From CAYHSY01 sp964359435 (GTDB lineage: Bacteria; Patescibacteriota; Minisyncoccia; UBA6257; JAUSGH01), in contig CAYHSY010000029.1 in the NCBI GenBank assembly GCA_964359435.1, forward strand, positions 1 through 12,240: a DNA stretch of 12,240 nt, read 5' to 3'. Positions 6,321 through 12,240 of this stretch are shown piece by piece. The notes beneath the pieces were generated by a model. The model saw nothing but the letters and a program-made list of their open reading frames with translations, made no database searches and was not told the DNA's origin. Within the stretch, counting starts at the first letter, position 1, and each line of letters starts with the position of its first letter. A program made the position numbers and the translations under genes.

Positions 6321-8525
6321 ATGGTACGAGATCAGTTCAAAACGATTTGTCTCTGGGGGGCAAAATTAGCCCTTTTTGTTGTGCCGTTTGTGCCGCTTAT
6401 TATAGCCAAGTCGATGTTCTTCCCGTATATCACCGGCAAGGCATTTTTATTCAGGACTTTGGTTCAGTTGGCTTTTGCTCTGTATCTTGCCCTTGCCATT
6501 TTTTATAAAGAATACAGGCCGCGCTGGAATGCTTTGACCCTGGCCATTCTGGTTTTTGTGGCGGTTGCCGCTTTAGCCACTATTTTTGGCGTTAATCCAT
6601 CAAAGAGTTTTTGGTCCAATTATGAGCGCATGGAAGGTTTACTGGCTTATCTCCATCTCGCGGCATATTTTTTTGCGCTCGGCCATCTTTTTGAAAAACG
6701 GGATTGGCTTTTTTTCTTTAACCTGTTCGTTATTTCCGGCATTGTCGAGAGCGGCTATGTGTTTATGCAGAAATTGGGCTATATCGCGTCTCCCCAAGGC
6801 GGAGTGCGGGTAGACGGTACCATCGGCAACTCGACTTATCTCGCGGCCTATCTGATTTTTGTTCTCGGTTTTTCGGCTATTCTCTGGCTCCATGCCAAGA
6901 CGCGCGGAGCAAAAGTTTATTACGGCATCGCGTCCGCCTTAGCTCTGGCGAGTGTCTATTTTACGGCGACCCGCGGCGCTATTTTGGCTATTTTGATTGC
7001 CGGTTTCCTGTTCGCTTGCATCTATCTTTTTTTGGTGAAGACGGATACGCCACGCGGAAAATTTCACCGTAAAATCGGTTTGGGTATACTCGCGGCCGTT
7101 GCTTGCGTACCGATTCTTTTCTTACTGCTTCGAGACACTGCTTTTGTGCAATCGAGTCCGGTGTTGAGCCGTTTCCGTAATTTATCATTGGACGACGCCC
7201 GGGCTTACATCTGGCAGATGAGTTATGAGGGTTTTCGAGAGAACCCGATTTTGGGTTGGGGTCCGGAAAATTATGGTGTCGTTTTTGCCAAATATTTTAA
7301 GCCACAACTTTACGCTCAAGAGCCATGGTTTGACCGTGCCCACAATATTGTTTTTGATTGGTTGATAAATGCCGGTATTTTGGGCCTTTTATCTTATTTC
7401 GGGATTTTTGCGGCGGCGGGTTATCTGATGTGGAGGAATTATGCCGGGGGGCGCTTGTCTTTGGAAGTCGTAGTAGCTTTGTCGCTCTTGCTCGTGGTTT
7501 ACGTGCTGCAGAACTTTTTTGTTTTTGATAATATCGCGACATATCTTTCGTTTTTCACGGTCCTGGCTTACATATATAACTTGGCCGTGTTCGATGACCC
7601 TCTATCGGAAGCGGGCGCCGACCATCAAAGCCGACATAAGCATTACAGCGCGACACTTGATGCCTCTTATTTGCCACTGGCGGCCGGCGCGATTTTATTG
7701 CCGTTAATTTTTATATTTTATTACGTTATAGCCAAGCCGTTTTTGGCCAACCGCGCATTGTTGGATGCCTTGAGGGTGGCGGCCGTGTCTGATGTCAGGT
7801 CAGGCCTGGATGCTTTCAAATTGGCCTTATCGTATGATGCCATGGGTAATGCGGAGATTAGAGAGCAGTTGGTCCGTTTTGCGGACGCGGTGACGGGGTC
7901 GTCTCAGATTCCGGATGATTTCAAAATGGAAGTATTCAGATTGGCTTTAGCCGAGGCGCAAAAAAGCATAGACGAGAACCCTTTGGATCCCCGGCCGTTG
8001 CTTTTTATCGGCGTGCTTTATAACCGCGCTCAACTTTATGACGAGTCGGTCGCCGCTTTTCGAAAGGCCTTGACACTCGCTCCGAACAAGCAGCAGATTT
8101 TGTTTGAATTGGCTGACGTGCATTTACGGAGCGAACAATATAAGCAGGCCTTGGAGTTGATAGAGAAGGCCTATAATCTTGAACCAAGATTCGCGTTTGC
8201 TCGGCTTAATTTGATAGCCACTTTGATTTTGGACGGGCAAATTGAGCGATCGGATAAACTTTTGGCTGAGCATAATTTATTGCATAGCCCGGAGAAAGTT
8301 CTTTTGCAGGCCTATGCCAAGGTTGGAGATATATGGAGATTGGCAAGAGTGTTTAAAAATTTCGTACGCGAATATCCCGAGGAATGGGTTTATCGTGATA
8401 ATTTAGTCAGAAATCTGGTAAAATTGGGCGATTCGGCCGGCGCGCGCGCAGTTTTGGACGAGGCCGCCCGGAGGCAAGAATTTATTGATAAGGCAGTCGC
8501 ATTGAGTCGCGAGTTGGGATTATAA
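6321..8525 (+). CDS. O-antigen ligase/polymerase-family (Wzy/WaaL-like) membrane protein fused to TPR repeats
   Basis: The protein has 734 residues. The first 425 or so hold many hydrophobic segments (for example 11-35, 41-61, 71-90, 105-122, 131-148, 173-190, 201-238, 251-270, 350-371, 381-425). A large external loop carries GWGPENYG (312-319) and FDRAHN (337-342), the signature region of the O-antigen ligase family, where the Arg/His residues act on lipid-linked glycan. A final membrane segment lies near 450-472. The rest is soluble, with tetratricopeptide-type helices: LLFIGVLYNRAQLYDESVAA leads one unit (about 558-590), followed by units near 592-623 and 624-655 and looser helices to the end. 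It would polymerise a surface glycan or transfer it to an acceptor at the outer face, with the TPR part as a partner-binding platform. The start at ATG 6321 has no Shine-Dalgarno site. Ligase and polymerase cannot be told apart by sequence alone. Confidence 0.9.
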   Translation: MVRDQFKTICLWGAKLALFVVPFVPLIIAKSMFFPYITGKAFLFRTLVQLAFALYLALAIFYKEYRPRWNALTLAILVFVAVAALATIFGVNPSKSFWSNYERMEGLLAYLHLAAYFFALGHLFEKRDWLFFFNLFVISGIVESGYVFMQKLGYIASPQGGVRVDGTIGNSTYLAAYLIFVLGFSAILWLHAKTRGAKVYYGIASALALASVYFTATRGAILAILIAGFLFACIYLFLVKTDTPRGKFHRKIGLGILAAVACVPILFLLLRDTAFVQSSPVLSRFRNLSLDDARAYIWQMSYEGFRENPILGWGPENYGVVFAKYFKPQLYAQEPWFDRAHNIVFDWLINAGILGLLSYFGIFAAAGYLMWRNYAGGRLSLEVVVALSLLLVVYVLQNFFVFDNIATYLSFFTVLAYIYNLAVFDDPLSEAGADHQSRHKHYSATLDASYLPLAAGAILLPLIFIFYYVIAKPFLANRALLDALRVAAVSDVRSGLDAFKLALSYDAMGNAEIREQLVRFADAVTGSSQIPDDFKMEVFRLALAEAQKSIDENPLDPRPLLFIGVLYNRAQLYDESVAAFRKALTLAPNKQQILFELADVHLRSEQYKQALELIEKAYNLEPRFAFARLNLIATLILDGQIERSDKLLAEHNLLHSPEKVLLQAYAKVGDIWRLARVFKNFVREYPEEWVYRDNLVRNLVKLGDSAGARAVLDEAARRQEFIDKAVALSRELGL

Positions 8526-8541
8526 ATTAGTCCGGAGAATG

Positions 8542-8575
8542 CAAAACCGATCCGATAATCATCGGATCGGTTTTG
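8542..8575 (+). terminator. Intrinsic terminator after the TPR-ligase gene
   Basis: CAAAACCGATCCGAT (8542-8556) and its perfect complement (8561-8575) form a 15-bp stem with an AATC loop. The descending arm supplies the T-run TTTT (8571-8574). It lies 16 bases after the stop codon. Because A4 precedes the stem it could also work on the minus strand, but no minus-strand gene ends here. Confidence 0.85.
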
Positions 8576-8595
8576 TGTTATCCACAGGCAAGCAG

Positions 8596-8622
8596 TTGGT
8601 GTAATTTTATAAATGCTATACT
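8596..8622 (+). promoter_or_regulatory. Extended -10 promoter of the repeat-protein gene
   Basis: TGCTATACT (8614-8622) is an extended -10 element; TTGGTG (8596-8601) is a partial -35 at a short spacing of 15 bases. Transcription would start near 8629, placing the hairpin at 8636-8688 at the very 5' end of the message and leaving a leader of about 119 bases before ATG 8748. Confidence 0.5.
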
Positions 8623-8635
8623 TATTTTATGCGTA

Positions 8636-8688
8636 GACCTGTTGCTTAATAATCTTTGGAAGACGTGAAGATTATTAGGTAACAGGTC
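8636..8688 (+). ncRNA. Long 5' leader hairpin (unclassified RNA structure)
   Basis: The arms 8636-8656 and 8668-8688 pair over 21 positions without a gap around an 11-base loop. Nineteen pairs are Watson-Crick and two (8644-8680 and 8646-8678) are G-U, so the structure is complete only as RNA read on this strand. No T-run follows, so it is not an intrinsic terminator. It sits at the predicted start of the mRNA, 59 bases before the next gene. A six-codon frame, ATG 8629 to TAA 8649 (MRRPVA), overlaps its left arm. It may be an mRNA-stabilising stem, a regulator site or a small RNA. It matches no riboswitch class that I recognise. Confidence 0.6.
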
Positions 8689-8747
8689 CCATGTACTAAT
8701 TATTAAAAATAAAGGTCAAATTAAAAGTCTAATAACAGCTTTTTTCT

Positions 8748-9654
8748 ATGAGAAGTTTGTCTTTTTCCAAAGGTCAGTTTTTCAGTTATGTGGTCGCTGT
8801 TCTATTGTCGGTGTTTTTAGTGGCGACAACCGTGTTTGGTGTCTCCACAATCAGCACCAATATTTCCACGGAAGGGACGTTAGCGGTAACCGGCGCCTCC
8901 ACTTTTAATGGAGCGGTTTACGCATCATCGACATTGGGTGTCACGGATGCGGTCGATTTGCATAGCACGCTTTCCGTAACCGGCAATATCACTAACAATG
9001 GTTTTGCTTCCACGACGGCTTCTAATGGTANNNNNNNNNNNNNNNNNNNNNNNNNNNNNNNNNNNNNNNNNNNNNNNNNNNNNNNNNNNNNNNNNNNNNN
9101 NNNNNNNNNNNNNNNNNNNNNNNNNNNNNNGTGGTACCGCCTCGTTGTATGGCAATCTGAACTTAAATGGTTTTGCCACAGGCACTGCTTCTACTGGTCA
9201 CATCTCCACTTTCGGCGGCTTGACGGCCTCCGGCACAGTGGCGTTTGGTGGTACCGCCTCGTTGTATGGCAATCTGAACTTAAATGGTTTTGCCACAGGC
9301 ACTGCTTCTACTGGTCACATCTCCACTTTCGGCGGCTTGACGGCCTCTGGCACGGCGGCGTTTGGCAGTGGCGCCAATAATAGCGGTTTGTTTGTATATG
9401 GTACAACTACTACATCCCGACTTGCTTCGACAAGCGTATCACAAGAGTTGAACGTGGTTGGCGATGCGTTTTTGGCCGCAGAAAGTGGCACAACCACCTT
9501 GTTTGTTGATGCGACGGGCGCCAACGTGGGCAGTTGCATCCAAATGATAGCGGCGTCTTCGTCTGTGGTTTATAGAATATATATTGGCAGTATGGGTGAT
9601 TCCGGCGCTGGAGTTGGGCCGGCATTAAGGGTGGAAGTTGGCGGGTGTAAGTAA
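8748..9654 (+). CDS. Secreted or membrane-anchored repeat protein, interrupted by the assembly gap
   Basis: The protein starts at ATG 8748 with a short basic stretch and one hydrophobic segment (about 10-31, FFSYVVAVLLSVFLVATTVF), a signal peptide or membrane anchor. A Thr/Ser/Gly/Ala-rich region follows with short beta-type motifs (LAVTGAST, LSVTGNITNNG) up to the gap at 9031-9130. After the gap come two nearly identical 39-residue units, then a divergent C-terminal part with VYGTTTTSRLAST and FVDATGANVG and two Cys (GSCIQM and GGCK) near the end. The pre-gap frame begins at positions divisible by three and the post-gap frame is shifted by one; a true gap length divisible by three (not 100) joins them. 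The composition suggests a beta-solenoid or fibre-like surface protein, not a known enzyme. The stop is at 9652-9654. The exact length is unknown. Confidence 0.75.
9031..9130. other. Assembly gap of exactly 100 N
   Basis: One hundred N is a conventional scaffolding filler, so the true length is unknown. Frame continuity across the gap requires a length divisible by three. The gap falls inside the 117-bp repeat array, which explains why assembly failed here. Confidence 0.97.
9133..9366 (+). repeat. Two tandem 117-bp (39-codon) units
   Basis: Unit 1 (9133-9249) and unit 2 (9250-9366) differ at four positions, all in the last 22 bases; about the first 95 bases are identical. Each encodes GTASLYGNLNLNG, then FATGTASTGHISTFGGL, then TASGT(V/A)AFG. 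The two bases before unit 1 fit the end of another unit, so the array extends into the gap. The sequence just before the gap (NITNNGFASTTASNG) resembles a divergent unit. Near-identity points to recent expansion or gene conversion. Confidence 0.9.
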
Positions 9655-9690
9655 GGCGCAGATTAGTTGACTTAACCAATTACTAATTAC

Positions 9691-11031
9691 ATGAGAAGTT
9701 ATATAGCAGCATTTTTAGGGTCGTTTCTTCTCTTTGCGCCCGTTGCTTTCGCCGCTGATGTAAGCTTCACCGGTAGTGGCTATTTGCAGCTTAATAGTTT
9801 ATCCGGTACTCCTACGGCTGTCATGAATGTTGGTGAAATCATCACTTCTATTGCCGTGACCGGTAACACGATTGCTCTGCCGGTGGGCGCTGGGGCGACT
9901 GTGGGATTTACCTCTGCGACTAAGATGGATGTAAGCGTGTCTCCGACCGCATTCTTTACGCTATATGAGTCCTGTTCCAGCAGCGGGACCACATGGTCGG
10001 CCAAGAGCACCGCTGATGCCATTGCTACCGTTACTTTCACGCTTAGTGCCCCAGGTTCTTGCCCTGGCGGCGGTACCGGCGGCGGAGGTAGTAGTGGCGG
10101 AGGAGGGGGTAGTAGTGGCGGAGGCGGCGGTTCTGCCGCGGCAGTAGTGGCTCTGGCGTCAGCTCCGGCTGCGTCTCCGGTACCGGCCTTGATCTCTAAA
10201 TTGATTTCAGCCGGCTTTTCTAGGGGCTTAGCTTTGGGCGCGAGGGGCGAAGATGTCGGTCGGCTTAGGTGGCTCTTGGGCTTGAGCGACGACAGTAATG
10301 TTTTTGACGAGGCGCTTAAAGAGAAGTTATTGGCTTTTCAGTTGAAATATAAAATTGTAAACAGCGCTAGCGACGAAGGTGCGGGTGTTCTGGGTCCAAA
10401 GACACGCGCGGCGATTCTGAAATTATATCCGAATAAACAGGCGGTCGTCTTAGTCCCGAATCCGGACGCCAAAGGCGCGGCACAGCGGGTGGAGCTCCAA
10501 AAGAGGTTGAATGATTTGAAAGTTTTAGTCGCGACCCTGGCGTCACAGAAGAAGTTGGCTGTTCCGGCTCCGGCGGCGCCGGCTGTGGCCCAACCATCCC
10601 CGGTTGCTCAAGCGGTTTCCCCGGTCTTTAATGGCAACTTTGGGTTAGGTGCGCGCGGCAATGACGTAAATCGTTTGCAGCAGCTCCTTGGGGTTGACCC
10701 AACCGGCTATTACGGTAACCTGACTCGTCAAGCGGTACTCAAATTCCAACTTGAAAATGGAGTTGTGAAGAGCGAGGCGGATCAGGGCGCGGGCAGGATA
10801 GGGCCAGCGACGCGGGCTAAATTGGGAGAGGTGTTTGGCGGTAAGAAGGCGGTTGCGCCTGTAACTCCGGCGACTTCTACGCTTACTCCAGCCAATAAGC
10901 AGGCCTTGCAATCGCAGATAGATGCCCTTAAGGCCTCGGCGGAGGAGCTTCAAAAGAAGCAACTCCAGTTACAGTTGGATGCTTTGAAAGCGACTTTCCA
11001 GAAAATCCAGGCAACACAGAAAAAGCCGTAA
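9691..11031 (+). CDS. Secreted protein with two peptidoglycan-binding domains
   Basis: The protein has 446 residues. A signal peptide (RSYIAAFLGSFLLFAPVAFA) would be cleaved after Ala21 or Ala22. A beta-rich domain follows (about 23-124) with two Cys (95 and 124) that may pair outside the cell, then a Gly/Ser linker (126-147). Two PG_binding_1-type domains come next: GARGEDVGRLRWLLGL through LGPKTRAAILKLY (183-246), and GARGNDVNRLQQLLGV through IGPATRAKLGEVF (320-382), each with the typical 'G..G.dV..LQ..L' opening and 'G..T..A' end. Helical, coiled-coil-prone stretches sit between the domains (260-290) and at the C-terminus (400-443). No catalytic domain is seen, so it probably anchors or organises wall-associated material. 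It follows the repeat-protein gene by 36 bases with no terminator between, so cotranscription is likely. No Shine-Dalgarno site precedes ATG 9691. Confidence 0.92.
   Translation: MRSYIAAFLGSFLLFAPVAFAADVSFTGSGYLQLNSLSGTPTAVMNVGEIITSIAVTGNTIALPVGAGATVGFTSATKMDVSVSPTAFFTLYESCSSSGTTWSAKSTADAIATVTFTLSAPGSCPGGGTGGGGSSGGGGGSSGGGGGSAAAVVALASAPAASPVPALISKLISAGFSRGLALGARGEDVGRLRWLLGLSDDSNVFDEALKEKLLAFQLKYKIVNSASDEGAGVLGPKTRAAILKLYPNKQAVVLVPNPDAKGAAQRVELQKRLNDLKVLVATLASQKKLAVPAPAAPAVAQPSPVAQAVSPVFNGNFGLGARGNDVNRLQQLLGVDPTGYYGNLTRQAVLKFQLENGVVKSEADQGAGRIGPATRAKLGEVFGGKKAVAPVTPATSTLTPANKQALQSQIDALKASAEELQKKQLQLQLDALKATFQKIQATQKKP
10087..10124 (+). repeat. Direct repeat in the Gly/Ser linker
   Basis: A 17-base sequence GGTAGTAGTGGCGGAGG occurs at 10087-10103 and 10108-10124, a period of 21 bases or seven codons (GSSGGGG). 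It forms the flexible linker between the beta domain and the peptidoglycan-binding part, and is prone to slippage. Confidence 0.8.
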
Positions 11032-11050
11032 GTTGTGTGAGGATATAGGT

Positions 11051-11094
11051 AAAAACAAAACGTCACCGACTGTCATCGGTGACGTTTTGTTTTT
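11051..11094 (+). terminator. Intrinsic terminator after the peptidoglycan-binding gene
   Basis: The arms 11051-11069 and 11076-11094 are perfectly complementary over 19 bp. The core is CGTCACCGA/TCGGTGACG, the loop is CTGTCA, and the outer AAAAACAAAA/TTTTGTTTTT pair supplies the T-run. It lies 19 bases after the stop codon. The symmetric A and T tracts would allow termination from either strand. Confidence 0.9.
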
Positions 11095-11160
11095 AGGGGT
11101 TCCACGACCTTGCCTACCGGCAGATAGATCAGGACGAAACGCTAAGAAGTGCGTTTTGGT

Positions 11161-11166
11161 TATACT
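11161..11166 (+). promoter_or_regulatory. -10 element suggesting a leaderless nucleotidyltransferase mRNA
   Basis: TATACT ends six bases before ATG 11173, so transcription is expected to begin at or next to the A of the start codon. No convincing -35 is seen. This supports ATG 11173 over the in-frame ATG 11149, which would lie upstream of the promoter. Confidence 0.45.
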
Positions 11167-11172
11167 ATATAT

Positions 11173-11874
11173 ATGAAAGCTATTATTCAAGCCGGTGGGA
11201 AGGGAACACGGCTATACCCGGTTACTTTGGAAATGCCTAAGCCGCTTCTAACTGTTAGGCGTAAGCCGATTTTGAATTACTTAATAAAGTTTTTTGATAA
11301 ACACGGCGTCGATGAACCGATTGTCATCATTCATAAGGATCATGCGGAAGATTACAAGTGGTGGAAGAAGCGGTATGCCGGCGAGTTGCCGAAAAAATTA
11401 AAAATTATTGTGGAACCGGAACCGCTTGGCACTTTCGGCGGGCTTAAATTTTTGCGGAAAGAATTGAAAGAACCCTTTTTTTTTACCAATGGCGACGAAT
11501 TGAAATCATTTGATCTGAAGTCGTTGATGACCGAACATCGGACTAATTCCATCGGGCCGCACGCAACCATCGCGCTTTTTGAAGTGCCAAACCCATCGGA
11601 TTACGGCGTAGCGGTTTTAAAGGGCAAGCAGATTTCAGAATTTTTGGAGAAACCCAAGAATCCCCCGACTAACTATATTAATTCAGGTTTGGCTTTGCTT
11701 GATCCGGCTATATTTGATTATGCTGATTTTAAAAAAGGTTTTTTGATGATTGAGCGGGATATTTACCCGCAAGCCGCCTCCGCCGGCAAATTGGCCGGCT
11801 ACAAGATTAAGAATGGCAAGTGGTTTGATTGCGGTACTTTGGAACGTTGGGAGAGGGCTATCAGAGAATGGTGA
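11173..11874 (+). CDS. Sugar-1-phosphate nucleotidyltransferase
   Basis: The protein has 233 residues and a single NTP-transferase domain (RmlA/ManC/GlmU N-terminal type), which joins a sugar-1-phosphate to an NTP, releasing pyrophosphate. The nucleotide loop AGGKGTRLYPVTLEMPKPLL (7-26) is intact, with Arg13 and Lys23 in place. EPEPLGTFGGL (81-91) is the usual base/sugar segment, TNGDEL (105-110) provides a metal-binding Asp, and EKP (159-161), NSGLALLD (170-177) and WFDCGT (217-222) complete the family pattern. There is no C-terminal left-handed helix, unlike full GlmU or long ManC proteins. It would feed activated sugars to the glycan genes upstream; the sugar is not readable. The start at 11173 has no Shine-Dalgarno site. 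It converges on a minus-strand flippase-like gene 14 bases downstream. Confidence 0.92.
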   Translation: MKAIIQAGGKGTRLYPVTLEMPKPLLTVRRKPILNYLIKFFDKHGVDEPIVIIHKDHAEDYKWWKKRYAGELPKKLKIIVEPEPLGTFGGLKFLRKELKEPFFFTNGDELKSFDLKSLMTEHRTNSIGPHATIALFEVPNPSDYGVAVLKGKQISEFLEKPKNPPTNYINSGLALLDPAIFDYADFKKGFLMIERDIYPQAASAGKLAGYKIKNGKWFDCGTLERWERAIREW

Positions 11875-11877
11875 TCA

Positions 11878-11907
11878 GCGGATCCCTCTTAGCGGGATTG
11901 CTTTTTT
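11878..11907 (+). terminator. Terminator between the convergent genes
   Basis: GCGGATCCC (11878-11886) pairs with GGGATTGC (11894-11901) with one bulged G and one G-U pair, followed by six T (11902-11907). It lies just after the nucleotidyltransferase stop and overlaps the end of the minus-strand gene. Confidence 0.6.
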
Positions 11908-12240
11908 ATAACGGTAAATAGTTTCTGAAACATCAGGGTGTTGGTGATGAGTTGGGTTGCGACTGTTGAAACAGCCGCCCCTACGATGCCGTACGGAGGT
12001 ATCAGTAGCAGATTGAAAAGCGCGTTGCCAAGCGCGGAGGTGATAACAAAGCGGAGAAAATAATGTCCTTCGTCATAAGCGAAGAGGGCATTGCCAGCGA
12101 GGGTACCCGGAAAAACGATCAGTACTGAAAACAACAGCATAAAGAAAGCCGGGAGCGCCGGTAGGTATTCTTCCCCGAAGATCAATGAAAAAGCGAGGCC
12201 GCCAAACACAAGCCCGAATACAAGCGTTACGACGGAGATT
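11889..12240 (-). CDS. Polysaccharide flippase-like membrane protein, C-terminal part
   Basis: The frame is open from the right edge of the window to TAA at 11889-11891, about 117 residues. A GTG at 12207-12209 is inside the frame and is not taken as the start, because hydrophobic coding sequence (VVTLVFGLVFGG) continues upstream to the edge. Three or four membrane segments are visible, with short polar loops FGEEYLPALPAF and AYDEGHYFLRF, and the end is basic (FTVIKKQSR). 'iFG.eY....p....l' followed by small-residue-rich helices is typical of the C-terminal half of Wzx/MATE-like lipid-linked oligosaccharide flippases, which move glycan precursors across the membrane. The context of glycan genes agrees. 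The subfamily cannot be settled from this fragment. Confidence 0.8.
   Translation of the reverse strand, partial: ISVVTLVFGLVFGGLAFSLIFGEEYLPALPAFFMLLFSVLIVFPGTLAGNALFAYDEGHYFLRFVITSALGNALFNLLLIPPYGIVGAAVSTVATQLITNTLMFQKLFTVIKKQSR

Noticed and set aside
8925..9185. Open frames on either strand crossing the N run
   Set aside because: They are artefacts of translating N; the real protein changes apparent frame only because the gap is padded to 100.
9133..9366. CRISPR array
   Set aside because: The repeats are contiguous 117-bp coding units without spacers, and no cas genes are present. No CRISPR, tRNA, rRNA or transposase was found in the window.
11779..11797. Near-palindrome GCCGGCAAATTGGCCGGC in the nucleotidyltransferase gene
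   Set aside because: It encodes conserved-looking protein sequence, is not repeated in the window, and has no positional logic for a control site.

Overview
The window looks like a stretch of cell-surface glycan and secreted-protein genes from a small-genome, uncultured bacterium. I favour the Candidate Phyla Radiation (Patescibacteria, Parcubacteria-like), though no marker gene in the window proves it. The reasons are compact gene order, AT-rich spacers between moderate-GC genes, almost no Shine-Dalgarno sites, low-complexity secreted proteins with peptidoglycan-binding domains, short palindromic repeats, and a 100-N scaffold gap typical of a metagenome assembly.

Layout. 108-1382 (+) is a GC-rich gene with its own good promoter, a GGAGG ribosome site and a strong terminator; it encodes a GT-B-like protein of unknown function with a Cys/His tail. 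1500-6272 (+) is a glycan-precursor block: a NeuB-family sialic/nonulosonic acid synthase, a GT-B-like transferase, an NAD-dependent nucleotide-sugar epimerase/dehydratase and a short UDP-sugar 6-dehydrogenase. 6321-8525 (+) is an O-antigen ligase/polymerase-type membrane protein with a C-terminal TPR region, ending at a clear terminator. 8748-11031 (+) holds two secreted proteins: a repeat-rich protein interrupted by the assembly gap, and a protein with two peptidoglycan-binding domains. 11173-11874 (+) is a sugar-1-phosphate nucleotidyltransferase. It converges on a partial flippase-like membrane gene, 11889-12240 (-), which runs off the edge.

Together the genes would make nucleotide sugars (nucleotidyltransferase, epimerase, dehydrogenase, NeuB), assemble and export a glycan (GT-B enzymes, flippase), and polymerise or ligate it (the Wzy/WaaL-like protein), beside proteins that sit on the envelope.

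The most unusual signals are these. (1) A palindromic DNA element sits in frame inside the neuB-like gene. It adds exactly 25 codons next to the conserved KIGSGD motif, is flanked by a 5-bp direct repeat, and resembles in principle the Rickettsia palindromic elements. (2) Two copies of an AT-rich imperfect-palindrome element of about 115 bp fill two consecutive spacers. (3) A 53-nt hairpin with 21 RNA pairs lies at the predicted 5' end of the mRNA for the repeat protein, overlapping a six-codon mini-ORF. (4) A 12-bp box is shared at identical spacing upstream of two -10 hexamers. (5) Only the first gene has a Shine-Dalgarno site; the next eight genes show none.
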